From: Aquimarina sp. Aq78
Lineage (GTDB): Bacteria > Bacteroidota > Bacteroidia > Flavobacteriales > Flavobacteriaceae
Assembly (NCBI RefSeq): GCF_900299525.1
Contig: NZ_OMKA01000024.1
Location: 186,001-250,000 of the forward strand
DNA: 64,000 bases
Direction: 5' to 3'
Shown here: in pieces, positions 44,384 to 53,603 of the stretch
Layout: each line of letters begins with the position of its first letter
How positions within the stretch are numbered: the stretch's first letter is position 1
The notes under the pieces: model-generated
Database searches by the model: none
Seen by the model: the letters and a program-made list of their open reading frames with translations, nothing else
What the model was told of the DNA's origin: nothing
Position numbers and translations under genes: made by a program

Positions 44384-45106
44384 TTATAAATCTAAAATTC
44401 GGTAAGCCACGTTAACTTTAATTGTTCCTAAACCGCCTGTTGTTGCTGTTAAAAAAGATAGATTAAGAGCTGAGTTCCCTACAGTATCCGCAGTGGTATT
44501 TGCATCTCCAGCATCACCATCGTAATCAACTATTGTAAGTTTGTGAATTATGATACCGATGAAATTAAGCCTGAGTTCGTCGTTTCCGGTAGCAGGGATT
44601 ATTAAACCATTTCCCAAAAAAACATGATAAGCTGGATCAGTACTATAAGCTGTGGTAAGATTCTTAGATATTGACATTGAAACAATATCATATACCTTAT
44701 CGACTCCCGGGCTAGGTAATATTTGAACAGGAGAAGTTGTGATGGCATGATCGGTAAGTGTCAAAGTAAGATATTGAATTGCTGATGCTTCACCGCCTGC
44801 TACATTAATAGTTGCAGATGGAGTTGTACCAGATACAGTTACACCACCTGTAAAAGTGATATCAGTTACTCCGGTTACAGTGTTTGTTCCATCAGTTACA
44901 TTTACTCCAGATTCACCACCCACTTTATTCCAACTAGTTCCATTGTACACATTAAGATCATGTGTATTATTCATATACATCCACCCGGCCACTGGGCTTG
45001 AAGGATCAGTAGGATTTGTGTCAAATCGTATTACATCAACAGCCGGATTTTGAGCAAAAGAAAAGGATGTAATTATAATCGCTAATAATCGAACTAAATT
45101 TTTCAT
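44384..45106 (-). CDS. Phage tail-region protein with a Sec signal peptide
   Basis: 240 residues. The first 19 residues (charged MKN, hydrophobic core, ending SFAQ) look like a genuine flavobacterial signal peptide. Residues 25-60 (PVAGWMYMNNTHDLNVYNGTSWNKVGG) are the small beta-unit common in phage fibres and in Bacteroidetes surface proteins. A Thr/Gly-rich stretch and a jelly-roll-like C-terminal domain follow. It lies between fibre gene and holin, so a structural or host-surface role is possible. An exported phage protein is unusual. Confidence 0.6.
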   Translation of the reverse strand: MKNLVRLLAIIITSFSFAQNPAVDVIRFDTNPTDPSSPVAGWMYMNNTHDLNVYNGTSWNKVGGESGVNVTDGTNTVTGVTDITFTGGVTVSGTTPSATINVAGGEASAIQYLTLTLTDHAITTSPVQILPSPGVDKVYDIVSMSISKNLTTAYSTDPAYHVFLGNGLIIPATGNDELRLNFIGIIIHKLTIVDYDGDAGDANTTADTVGNSALNLSFLTATTGGLGTIKVNVAYRILDL

Positions 45107-45127
45107 AAATACATTGTTTAAAGGATT

Positions 45128-45955
45128 TTATATTTTAAGACCGTCATAATAGAAGGACAAGTTTTCTTCAGTTGTATAGGGTAGAATAGTGACATCAGCT
45201 ATGATAAATCTATTTGCAGCATAATTACCCATTATCAGATCCCCGACTTCAATGACCAGCTCATTTGTGCCAACTTTTTTCATCACTTGGTAACCATCAA
45301 TTACTACCCATTTTGTGATTTTTTTGACTACTGTAATGTTTATGTTTCCTTGATTTGTGGCATCAGCAATGGCATTGCTTTCAATGTTGTGATCACTTAC
45401 TGAAAATGCAGAATACGTACCATCTAAACCTGTTAAGATTATTCTTTTGGTATTTAAGTAGCCATTAAACTGTGATAACCTCTGTACAGTTCGTTCAGTA
45501 TTTTCTTTAGAGATAAATAAGTACAATTTGGTGTTTTCCTGACTAAAAAAATTGTTGTAAAAATTTTGGGACAATAAAATATTCTTAACCAGTAGATATT
45601 CACTTCCTGCAATATTTGCTGAAATCAAGTCTTTATCATACACCACGGTAGAAGCATCAGTTTGATTACCTAATTGCCTTTTATAGTCTACTGCTGCAAA
45701 TGGAAGTTGATAAACATTGGTTAGTTGTAACGCTTTAATAACTAAGGATGTGAAAGCAAACTCTGCGAATAATACTTGGTTCTGTACTGCATTAACAGAA
45801 GTTTCACTTAAAGCGTTCTCGATAGTAAGACCTTGAGCAATTTGCTGATAAACATCTACAAAGCCCTCATTAATTTTCTGATAAGCCGTTCTTAACGGAT
45901 CACCGTTATCATCGTTTGGAGTTTGCCCTATATCAATTGGCTGAAATGTTGCCAT
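45128..45955 (-). CDS. Tail fibre/appendage protein
   Basis: 275 residues. The opening IGQTPNDDNGDPLRTAYQKINEGFVDVY is the common N-terminal attachment unit of phage tail fibre and spike proteins. The remainder has beta-rich segments without a known receptor-binding motif. It lies at the end of the tail module, as expected for the host-recognition part. Too short for a full fibre, so it may work together with the neighbouring proteins. Confidence 0.65.
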   Translation of the reverse strand: MATFQPIDIGQTPNDDNGDPLRTAYQKINEGFVDVYQQIAQGLTIENALSETSVNAVQNQVLFAEFAFTSLVIKALQLTNVYQLPFAAVDYKRQLGNQTDASTVVYDKDLISANIAGSEYLLVKNILLSQNFYNNFFSQENTKLYLFISKENTERTVQRLSQFNGYLNTKRIILTGLDGTYSAFSVSDHNIESNAIADATNQGNINITVVKKITKWVVIDGYQVMKKVGTNELVIEVGDLIMGNYAANRFIIADVTILPYTTEENLSFYYDGLKI

Positions 45956-45959
45956 AATT

Positions 45960-46130
45960 TTATATTGTTGTTGCGAAATTATCCGCAGTTATTATCGTAT
46001 TATCAGCTGTAATGAGAGTTGTGTCTGCTGTGAACCTTTCTTTTTGAAAATCGATAAATATGATATCGTTTCCCCCTTCGAGACCGAAGCGTTGTCCATT
46101 ACAAAATTCTATTTTATGTTTTTCTGCCAT
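45960..46130 (-). CDS. Small tail-region protein, 56 residues
   Basis: The ATG (46130) overlaps the stop of the 943-residue tail gene as TAATG, and the stop lies 4 bases before the fibre gene. The protein opens MAEKHKIEFCNGQRFGLEGG and ends with three degenerate T-A-D-N/T repeats (TADTTLI, TADNTII, TADNFAT). The coupling on both sides makes it a real translated gene despite its length. It may be a linker or chaperone of the fibre. No family is recognised. Confidence 0.65.
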   Translation of the reverse strand: MAEKHKIEFCNGQRFGLEGGNDIIFIDFQKERFTADTTLITADNTIITADNFATTI

Positions 46131-48961
46131 TACAATACTCCTATGGTTATTCCTGCTGCTTGTGTACCGCTGATAATTCGTGCGGTACTATCGTTTATAT
46201 CAAATGTGATATCTAATATTTGCACCCTGATTAATACTCTTGCACCACCTCCAAATAAAGGATCGATGGCAATGTTTCCTGATAAAGCAAATTGTAATGT
46301 ATCACCTGGGCCTATTCTAATGTCAAATGTTTCAGTAGGATATGATGTTGTTAGTGGTGCTACATACTCCACACCTGGTTTTTCATATTCCTTATGATTA
46401 ACATTCGTACCATTTTTAAAAACCGTGAAACCCGCTTTAGAAGAAGCCCTAAAACCTTTAGTAGTTAATTCTGCTGAAATTTTATATTTCACTGTCATGA
46501 AGTTATTCAAAAGAGAAGGTGATAGGTCAAAATCATAATCACTAAGAATTAGATTTGCCGTTGAAAACTGTCTCGTTTTGATTAACCTAGCAGTATATTC
46601 AGTGAGTTTAATAATGCTAACCGTGTCTATTGCGATTTGTCCATAATTATCGGTGATAGTAATCTTTAGTACCGATGTATTCGAACCAATCCTGAATTGA
46701 GTATTGAGCGTATTTGTAAAAAACAATAAACCATCTCCAGAGATTTTTTTCCATAGTATTGATACAATAAAAGAATTGGGAGTTGTGGCAGTTGCATTGA
46801 TGTTGATAAAATCTAAACTATTTCCTGAGATATCTGGGCCCGCATCTACGCTAATCGGTAAAATCTCTATGTCTTCATGCCCATAAAATGTTTCATTATA
46901 GAATCCAGTGGTAATACCGTTAGATAAATCCCACTCAATATTCAATGGGTAGTAGTTTTTTTTACCTCGATAAGAAAATGCTATTAAAGTTGAAATCCCG
47001 TATAAACCAGTAAATGAAACATCTAAGCTAAGATGAGATTCTCTGTAAAGGTTGCGATAGATATCAGCGATAGTTTTAGCATACCGCTTAGAGTTTATTT
47101 GATATATATCATCAGACCAGCTTAAATTATCTGCTCTATCTCCTGAGGGATAGGTATAATCCATAAAATCAACTTTTAGCGTGTCATTTTGTTGAATTTC
47201 AAACCCTAATTCATTGATGTCATACGTAAATACATTTTGTTCAGAGTTATTGATGTTGTATACAATTTCGGGGTTGTTAATTTTGATATAGTTACTTTGA
47301 CCAGATCGCTTAACAAAAACAAAGTTGTTCATATCTTTGATGGGGAAAATGTCAAAGTCGACTAAGACTACATAGTATTTACCTTCAAAGAAATAAGTAT
47401 TACGGATTGATATTTCCTGACTGTATCGAAATACATTTTGAACTCTTGGCACTTTAGTGCTTAATAATTTTGTAGAAGATTTAAGATCATCAGATAAAGT
47501 AATGTCGATTTCTCTGGTTTGAGAATATTCTTCATTTATTTGATTTACATATGTTTCGGTTGATACATAGCCTACTTCCTCAATATTGATGTCGTCAATA
47601 GTAATGTTTAAAATACTTTCTTGTTCTGTGCCTCCAATTGGCCTATATAAGCGTACATCTAAAAAACCACTTTGTTTCACAATGAAATCTTTAACAGAGA
47701 TAGATTTTCTATCTTCATTAAAGCTTAAAGTGTATACTACCTCTTGATCAACTGTAGCCCCATCAAAATCACTTATTAAGATAGATATACGAATAAGATC
47801 ATTCCATTTCCCTTGATTTGCTAAAGACGTGTCTGAAGTAGCCGAATCAATACTAGATCTGTTGATTGATAGTTTTGAATTGAATTTGAGCTTTTGTCCA
47901 GAGGTTACGTAAATTTTATTTCTTAAATATAAATATTGGGTTGGATCAAAAGCTTCGAAATTAAAGAGTAATAACTTATTGGTTTTTACATCAACAGTAA
48001 CCCAAGTAATTCCATTTTGATCAGGACTATAATTATTAAAAAACAAATTTCTGGGATTGTAATTACCAGAGCTTTGTGCTGTAATTACCCACCCATCACT
48101 TTTTTCTTGAAACCAAATAGAAGGTATCTTAACCTCTTCAATGGATTGATTGATTGTTATCTCTTTGAGTGGAGAAATAACTGATATCTGAGGAGCTACT
48201 AACGCATTATTGGAACAATCAATAGGTTTTCTGGTAATAAGAACAGTTTCTTCAAATACCCCATTTAAATCATAAACTCTATAGGTGATTTTTTTGCTAA
48301 TCTTTTTATTATACCCTAAAACAAACCAGTTACCATATTCATGAAAAATAGAGCATAAAGAATCTTGTAAGATGATTTCTAAAATTTGATAAGCATTTTT
48401 CTTTTTCTCCTTTTCTTTAAAAACCTTTCCATTAATGTAGATAGAATCCCACTGGGTGGTTTTGTTTTTTATAGCTGGAGAAAAATAAAGTTTTCCCTGA
48501 TTTCCGGTTAATGAAAGAGAGGCAGTAATAAATTGGATATATGTAAAACTATTCTCATAATACGGGTCTGGTAATGTTTTTCCTTTGAGACGCCCTAAAC
48601 CACAAGTGGCAATAAAGTTTACAAAGAACTGACCATTTTCATAAGGCTCATTATATTGTTCAGGTAATAAAAATCCTTTCCATAGAAGTATTTCTGTAGC
48701 AACATTATTTTGCAATCGTATGGTATACAATTCTACTCGATATCGTGTTTCGTTTCCAGTATATAAATCAAAAAAACGACCATCTTCAGCACGATCATCA
48801 AGCATACTGAAATTTAAATTAGACCCAATTATAGGAATATCCTTTTCTTCTCCACCGTTCCATATCAACTGAATAGAATCCTTTTGTGACTGTTCAAGCG
48901 TTGTCACTAAACCAGTATTATTGGTATCAAAGATTTTAATATTGAAGCAGTTTTTAGCCAT
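46130..48961 (-). CDS. Large tail/baseplate protein with PKD-like domain
   Basis: 943 residues following the tape measure gene with a TAATG overlap, the usual place of distal tail/hub proteins. Residues about 1-230 contain the LLWKGFLLPEQYNEPYENG segment seen in Bacteroidetes phage tail proteins. A PKD/Ig-like module (about 700-775, VDAGPDISGNSLDFINI...LKITITDNYG) may bind carbohydrate at the host surface. The rest is beta-rich. Function is assigned from position. It replaces the several smaller tip genes of lambda-like phages. Confidence 0.6.
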   Translation of the reverse strand: MAKNCFNIKIFDTNNTGLVTTLEQSQKDSIQLIWNGGEEKDIPIIGSNLNFSMLDDRAEDGRFFDLYTGNETRYRVELYTIRLQNNVATEILLWKGFLLPEQYNEPYENGQFFVNFIATCGLGRLKGKTLPDPYYENSFTYIQFITASLSLTGNQGKLYFSPAIKNKTTQWDSIYINGKVFKEKEKKKNAYQILEIILQDSLCSIFHEYGNWFVLGYNKKISKKITYRVYDLNGVFEETVLITRKPIDCSNNALVAPQISVISPLKEITINQSIEEVKIPSIWFQEKSDGWVITAQSSGNYNPRNLFFNNYSPDQNGITWVTVDVKTNKLLLFNFEAFDPTQYLYLRNKIYVTSGQKLKFNSKLSINRSSIDSATSDTSLANQGKWNDLIRISILISDFDGATVDQEVVYTLSFNEDRKSISVKDFIVKQSGFLDVRLYRPIGGTEQESILNITIDDINIEEVGYVSTETYVNQINEEYSQTREIDITLSDDLKSSTKLLSTKVPRVQNVFRYSQEISIRNTYFFEGKYYVVLVDFDIFPIKDMNNFVFVKRSGQSNYIKINNPEIVYNINNSEQNVFTYDINELGFEIQQNDTLKVDFMDYTYPSGDRADNLSWSDDIYQINSKRYAKTIADIYRNLYRESHLSLDVSFTGLYGISTLIAFSYRGKKNYYPLNIEWDLSNGITTGFYNETFYGHEDIEILPISVDAGPDISGNSLDFININATATTPNSFIVSILWKKISGDGLLFFTNTLNTQFRIGSNTSVLKITITDNYGQIAIDTVSIIKLTEYTARLIKTRQFSTANLILSDYDFDLSPSLLNNFMTVKYKISAELTTKGFRASSKAGFTVFKNGTNVNHKEYEKPGVEYVAPLTTSYPTETFDIRIGPGDTLQFALSGNIAIDPLFGGGARVLIRVQILDITFDINDSTARIISGTQAAGITIGVL

Positions 48962-51216
48962 TAGGTCAATCTCTTATTTACATTGTCAGTTCGTTTTAAA
49001 AGCAATCTTAGTTTCGTGCCTTCGATCTCAAAACCACCACCTAATACAATAGGTTGAGGGCTACGATTTCCTAGCATACCAGATAAGTTTCTTTGTTGAT
49101 TTTGGTTTAGTACTAGCTCCCCCGAGTTTAGTCTTGCGAGAATTCTATCTCCATGAAATGAAGAACCCCCAACCACTCCTCCAGTTTCAAATTTTGGAAT
49201 CGAAGCAAAAGCAGCAATAACACCAGCAATCGCAGCAGCAATAAAAGCAGGTGTTGTAAATATTGCTCCTGGCCCTGTAGCAGTTCCAGAAGATACTGCA
49301 CCTGCGATAGCACTGGCTAATGCTTGAGCTAAAAACATTGATATTAATTCTGTTACAGTTGCCAATAAAGATTTGGCAAAACCTTCTAGACCATGTTCTG
49401 CGAGACCCAAACTATCTACAAAAGCTGAAGAAAAATTTTGAAAAGCACCAGTTAGGCCATCTCCTAAACTAGCTTGTAAAGCCTCAGAGAATTCTTGAGT
49501 TTTTTGTCTAATATTCGCTAATCTTATTAAGTAATCGTTTGCGAATTGATCCAATTCTTCATTAAAGCTATCTGTTTCTAATCCAGCTATAGCTAGATCA
49601 CTAGATGCTAGACCTAATGGTTCTACATTACCAACACTTTCAACATTAGGAGTAGGGTCTGGGCCTGAAAAATTACGAACTGCATTATTAGCCCTATTCA
49701 GTGATTCAACGAATTTTTCATTATCCGTAATAAATGAGGTTAGTCGATCTTGAAGTATTTTTAATTGACTCTCTTCTTTAGAAAGGTTTTTTGCAACGCT
49801 AGAAGCTGTACTAGCAGCAAATTGAGAAGCATTTCCAGTACTTAAAAGTGCATTACCTAGATTCTGCCAAATAGAGGGTTTAACGGCATCTAGTTGACCC
49901 AATTGCAAATCTAATAACCGTTTTTGAACTTCTACCAACTTATCTTGAGCAGCTAATACTTTTGCTTTAATTAGTAAAGATTCTATATAATCATCAGTAG
50001 CTTTCTTAGCTTCCTCCGTATTAATTGTTTCTAAAGTTAGATTGCTTAAATATTTAGGAGATAAGTTGTTAAGTTTCTTAATAGCATCCAAACGTTGCTC
50101 TTTACTTAACTTATCGTTCTTAGCAACTCTTAAATATCGATCAAGTTGAGATTTCTCTTTTGCAATACTTTTAGTAGCTTTTCCTGTAATTTTATTAAAT
50201 TCTTCTGTTGCGTTTGTTAGTGGTGATAATCTACTATTCGCAATTAAGAAAGCTCCAGCTAATGCAGTAATTGCTATTGCAAAAGCACCAATAGGATTTG
50301 ACGCAATGGCAACTGATAAACTTTTTACTAAGGGGATTAAAGTACTTATGTTTCTTATTAGAGTTCCGGTTATTACGATAAGTGGCCCTAGTGCAGCAAC
50401 AAAACCAGCAATGACTAAAATTGTTTTCTTGGTCTCATCGCTAAACCCTTGAAATGTTTTCGCAGCTTCTTTTAAGTTTTCTATAGTTGGTTTTAGTGCA
50501 TCTACAATTAAACGTCCGAAATCTTCACTAATATCTCCGATTATGTTTCCTAATTGTTTAAATGAGCCAGTTCCAGCTTCAGCTGCTGCTGCGGCACTAC
50601 CACCATATTGTTTTTCCAGTTCATCAAGAATTATGGTTTGTGCTTCAGCTAATCGATTTGTTCGTGCTAACGAATTGATGGTTTGTTTTTGAGCTTTAGA
50701 AAACTGAATACCACTCCGACTTAATGCAGACAAGTTTGCAACAGGATCATTCAAAGCTTTACCTAACTGAATAGATGCACTTTTTAGATCACCATCTAAT
50801 CTTGTAGCTAGATCCAATGCAGCTTCTTGCGTTCTTCTAAATTGATCATTTGCGATATTGGTAAACGTCAATAGCTGCGAGGTTACTCCTTTTAGAATTT
50901 CTTCATCCCCAAATAGTGAATCATCTTGCAACGAGGAAGCCATTGCCTGAAGCTGTTCCGAAGTGAACCCCGCTGCATTCCCTGTTGTTTTTATACCTCG
51001 TTCGACCTGAGCAATGGCTTTTGCTTGTTTGTCAAAGTTTTTAATGGCAGCAAGACCAGAAGCAACTAATGGAGCTGTTAAACTAACAGTTAGTTTTTTT
51101 CCTACTTGTTGAAACTTTTTACCTAATCTATCTAGTTTTCTAGATGCATTTTGCATACCAGTTGAAAACTGTACCAAATCAGCTAAAAACTTTATGTTAA
51201 CTATTGGTGCTCCCAT
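48961..51216 (-). CDS. Tail tape measure protein
   Basis: 751 residues. The N-terminal coiled-coil (FSTGMQNASRKLDRLGKKFQQVGKKLT) and the Ala-rich region are typical of tape measure proteins. Hydrophobic segments occur near 265-335 and, with long Ala runs, near 630-680. The protein fixes tail length and is ejected with DNA. At roughly 0.15 nm per residue the tail would be near 110 nm, a rule-of-thumb estimate only. Its start overlaps the chaperone frame by 20 bases, and its stop overlaps the next gene's ATG. Confidence 0.9.
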   Translation of the reverse strand: MGAPIVNIKFLADLVQFSTGMQNASRKLDRLGKKFQQVGKKLTVSLTAPLVASGLAAIKNFDKQAKAIAQVERGIKTTGNAAGFTSEQLQAMASSLQDDSLFGDEEILKGVTSQLLTFTNIANDQFRRTQEAALDLATRLDGDLKSASIQLGKALNDPVANLSALSRSGIQFSKAQKQTINSLARTNRLAEAQTIILDELEKQYGGSAAAAAEAGTGSFKQLGNIIGDISEDFGRLIVDALKPTIENLKEAAKTFQGFSDETKKTILVIAGFVAALGPLIVITGTLIRNISTLIPLVKSLSVAIASNPIGAFAIAITALAGAFLIANSRLSPLTNATEEFNKITGKATKSIAKEKSQLDRYLRVAKNDKLSKEQRLDAIKKLNNLSPKYLSNLTLETINTEEAKKATDDYIESLLIKAKVLAAQDKLVEVQKRLLDLQLGQLDAVKPSIWQNLGNALLSTGNASQFAASTASSVAKNLSKEESQLKILQDRLTSFITDNEKFVESLNRANNAVRNFSGPDPTPNVESVGNVEPLGLASSDLAIAGLETDSFNEELDQFANDYLIRLANIRQKTQEFSEALQASLGDGLTGAFQNFSSAFVDSLGLAEHGLEGFAKSLLATVTELISMFLAQALASAIAGAVSSGTATGPGAIFTTPAFIAAAIAGVIAAFASIPKFETGGVVGGSSFHGDRILARLNSGELVLNQNQQRNLSGMLGNRSPQPIVLGGGFEIEGTKLRLLLKRTDNVNKRLT

Positions 51217-51535
51217 TGTTATCTATTTTTTCCCAAGCTTCCTTTATAGATTTTAATTGTTCTTCAGGTGTACGGTGATCTTTTTTGGCTTCACCATGTT
51301 CATCCCAAGGAAAAAGAATGGTGTCTTTTAGCTTATTTATCTTTTTGCTATGTGGCCCAGATGTATAAAAACAGATCCATCTAGTTTGTTCCCATTTTTC
51401 CTTGCTAAGGCGTTCTAACTTTCTGGAATACCCATTAGCAATATTTTGAAACTGTCGAGGAGTTAAATTGTAGAAATATGAAATGCTTAAACCCATCTCT
51501 CCACAGGCGATCGATTCTAAATCGTCAAAAGTCAA
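51197..51535 (-). CDS. Tail assembly chaperone, T-like part (expressed by frameshift)
   Basis: This frame has no ATG of its own; the first possible codon is a TTG. It is open further upstream, in the -1 frame relative to the 127-codon chaperone gene, up to a lambda-type slippery site at 51568-51574. Frameshifting there gives a fusion of about 122 plus 123 residues. The domain has ESIACGEMGLSISYFYNLTPRQFQNI, a helix pattern typical of the T part that contacts the tape measure protein. It overlaps the tape measure start by 20 bases. Confidence 0.8.
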   Translation of the reverse strand: MTFDDLESIACGEMGLSISYFYNLTPRQFQNIANGYSRKLERLSKEKWEQTRWICFYTSGPHSKKINKLKDTILFPWDEHGEAKKDHRTPEEQLKSIKEAWEKIDNNGSTNS

Positions 51536-51549
51536 GGAAGAAGAAGGCT

Positions 51550-51933
51550 CTACTTCCTCGCTTTTGACTTTCCCGAGCCAACGGAATTATTTTTTTTATT
51601 CGGTTGTTTTTGCTCTTGGTTTATTTGAAAGTTCTTCATGATCTGGTTGAGCTTAGATTGATCATTCATAAGTTCATCCAGAAGATCGTCTGCTGTAAAT
51701 TCTAAAGCTTCTTCAGTTTCTGACTGGATTGCAGTACGTAAGAGGTTTGCGAATATGTACCAAGCTGAAAGGCTCATTGATTTACCTTTTTTGGGTATCA
51801 TTTCTTGTACTTTCTTTTCGTATTCATCCATATATTCAAGACCATACAATTCCATAAAAAGCCGTCTTGCTTTCATTTTGAATTGATATTGATACTGCTT
51901 ACCCTGAATCTGTATAACTCCTTTGGCTTGCAT
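51550..51933 (-). CDS. Tail assembly chaperone, G-like part
   Basis: 127 residues between the tail tube and tape measure genes, the conserved position of lambda G. The N-terminal beta-unit (GVIQIQGKQYQYQFKMKARRLFMELYG) and the acidic helix after it (EEALEFTADDLLDELMN) fit the tail tube-binding chaperone type. Near its 3' end the frame contains TCG-GGA-AAG, giving the slippery heptamer G-GGA-AAG. Most ribosomes stop at TAG (51550); a fraction shift to make the longer G-T protein. Confidence 0.85.
   Translation of the reverse strand: MQAKGVIQIQGKQYQYQFKMKARRLFMELYGLEYMDEYEKKVQEMIPKKGKSMSLSAWYIFANLLRTAIQSETEEALEFTADDLLDELMNDQSKLNQIMKNFQINQEQKQPNKKNNSVGSGKSKARK
51568..51574 (-). promoter_or_regulatory. 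Programmed -1 frameshift site GGGAAAG
   Basis: On the minus strand GGGAAAG occurs in the 0-frame as G-GGA-AAG, the exact heptamer used by phage lambda for G-T. The -1 frame downstream runs open for 123 codons into the T-like domain; upstream the -1 frame is blocked by a TAA within about 20 bases, which places the shift here. Confidence 0.85.
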
Positions 51934-51945
51934 AATTTTATTGTA

Positions 51946-52386
51946 TTAGGTTATTGTTTCGATTAAAATATCTCCATCCACTAAAAATGAGAATGTTGCA
52001 GTTCCAATCTGTTGATTATCTCCTGTTATACCCGAACTTGATACATAGCATTTACCAGAGATTTTGAAGTCTCCTACAACTCCTGTAGTAAATTCCCAGT
52101 CTAATAGAGTTTTGTTAATTTGAAATTTCATTAACTCAATGGGATCAACAAAAGGTGTTGGAGGATCTGGTGCTGCCGGATCAGGTACTTTATCTGCCAA
52201 TAACGCATCTGTTGATAGCGTTCCCGAATAATTACCCATTGATATTTTTGTTCCTGTTATATCTTTACTCGCTAACTCCTCGTTTGCTGTAGATATTTCT
52301 AAGCTACATGATGTAGCATGAAAGAGGGGATCACCCTGAAACTTTAATCTTAGATTCTCACCTCTATAAAATTGTCCTCCTGCCAT
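51946..52386 (-). CDS. Major tail tube protein
   Basis: 146 residues beginning MAGGQFYRGENLRLKFQG, with the pattern LFHATSCSLEISTANEELASKDITG typical of small phage major tail proteins (the phage tail tube family of Bacteroidetes and Firmicutes siphophages). Compact beta-sandwich, then a C-terminal segment with IGTATFSFLVDGD. It forms the tail tube and lies directly before the chaperone gene. Confidence 0.8.
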   Translation of the reverse strand: MAGGQFYRGENLRLKFQGDPLFHATSCSLEISTANEELASKDITGTKISMGNYSGTLSTDALLADKVPDPAAPDPPTPFVDPIELMKFQINKTLLDWEFTTGVVGDFKISGKCYVSSSGITGDNQQIGTATFSFLVDGDILIETIT

Positions 52387-52397
52387 TGTTCTATGTT

Positions 52398-52760
52398 TTA
52401 ATTATTCTTAAATAGTTGATATGTTGAAGTCATTATGTATTCCTCAGTCTTATCTGGATTTGCTGCGGATTCTGTGCCTTGATCAAAAAACTCTTTGTAC
52501 TGTTTAAAATGAATTGTCAACCCATCTATCAAATCACATAATGCATCATAATCAGTGTTTACAATTCGTATTTGTATCTCATATTCATATAGCCCTTGTT
52601 TTGAAGAGTTTGGTTTTCGATCTACTCGATAGACACAAAAAGGATACTCATCTTCAATAGGAGCATAAATGGGACTGATTCTTCCATCAAAAGGAGAACT
52701 ATTTGCCACATCAAAAGCTTTGATATTTGCACTTACTAAATCAGATGTTTGTTTCATCAC
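52398..52760 (-). CDS. Tail terminator/completion protein (DUF3168-like)
   Basis: 120 residues with the alpha/beta layout of DUF3168 and lambda U proteins: the segment ISPIYAPIEDEYPFCVYRV, then YEYEIQIRIVNTDYDALCDLIDGL. It caps the tail tube and joins it to the head. It overlaps the HK97-gp10-like gene by 4 bases (ATGA type). Confidence 0.7.
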   Translation of the reverse strand: MMKQTSDLVSANIKAFDVANSSPFDGRISPIYAPIEDEYPFCVYRVDRKPNSSKQGLYEYEIQIRIVNTDYDALCDLIDGLTIHFKQYKEFFDQGTESAANPDKTEEYIMTSTYQLFKNN

Positions 52761-53272
52761 AGTCGATCAATTAATTTTTGAATGTATTTTTCAGTAGATA
52801 TCAATGCATCTTTATTCACTTTTCCCTCTGTTTTCTGTTGGGCACGATTCATAAATGGATTTGCCGGAATACTACTTTTTTTCCCTCTGGCATTAAACCT
52901 TCTATTTCCTCTTCGATTTCTTTTAAATCCTGTTCTGTATACGTTATGACCAAAAATCACAAATGCACGAGCGTAAAAACCATCATATTTCCCAGAGGAT
53001 TTAGGCCTTACAACAATCATCGGGTTCTTTGCTTTACGAGCAACTTGAACCCCAATAGACTTTCGAGTATTCCCCGGCTGAATTTCTTTTCCTCCTTTTA
53101 AAGTGTGTCTTTTATCACTTTTAGGAGCTTCCTGTCTCGCAACCTTAACTGTTGTTTGTGCTGATCTACGTAAGATTTTAATAATCTCTTTGCGCTTTGC
53201 TTTATCAGGTAAGGTTTTGATCTTTCTCACCAATTCATCAAACCCTTTTATTTCAACAATCGATTTACTCAC
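52757..53272 (-). CDS. HK97 gp10-family protein (neck/tail)
   Basis: 171 residues, strongly basic. The pattern IKGFDELVRKIKTLPDKAKRKEIIKILRRSAQTTVKVARQEAP is that of HK97 gp10, and NPFMNRAQQKTEGKVNK is its typical C-terminal end. The Arg/Asn-rich stretch at about 115-130 is an insertion. It has a place between the head-tail adaptor and tail terminator genes, as in other HK97-like phages. Confidence 0.85.
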   Translation of the reverse strand: MSKSIVEIKGFDELVRKIKTLPDKAKRKEIIKILRRSAQTTVKVARQEAPKSDKRHTLKGGKEIQPGNTRKSIGVQVARKAKNPMIVVRPKSSGKYDGFYARAFVIFGHNVYRTGFKRNRRGNRRFNARGKKSSIPANPFMNRAQQKTEGKVNKDALISTEKYIQKLIDRL

Positions 53273-53603
53273 GTTTTTCGCAATCTATTTTAAAGAACTT
53301 TTTACGTTGAATTTCTTCAACTCCATAAATTTCAAATTCATCAGTATGATCTCTTATAAACAAGTGTTGTATCTTTTCATTAGCAATTATGGGATCATAT
53401 CGTATGATATATTGATGCTCATTAATCGTTACTTCTTTATCATCAAGAGCTTCATCACTTTTTAATAGCTTCTTATTTGCCCAGACTGTTGTTAATGCTG
53501 TTTCTGTATACGTTTCTGCACCTGTTGAGCTTCTACTTTTGTTACGTTTGATAATTTCAATACGTCTATCCATACTTCCTATATACACCTCTGGCTTATT
53601 CAT
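53265..53603 (-). CDS. Head-tail adaptor (joining) protein
   Basis: 112 residues: GSMDRRIEIIKRNKSRSSTGAE at the start, VWANKKLL in the middle and FEIYGVEEIQRKKFFKIDCEK at the end. This matches the phage head-tail joining family (SPP1 gp16/HK97 gp7 type). Overlaps the gp10-like gene by 8 bases and directly abuts the connector gene. Confidence 0.8.
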   Translation of the reverse strand: MNKPEVYIGSMDRRIEIIKRNKSRSSTGAETYTETALTTVWANKKLLKSDEALDDKEVTINEHQYIIRYDPIIANEKIQHLFIRDHTDEFEIYGVEEIQRKKFFKIDCEKRE

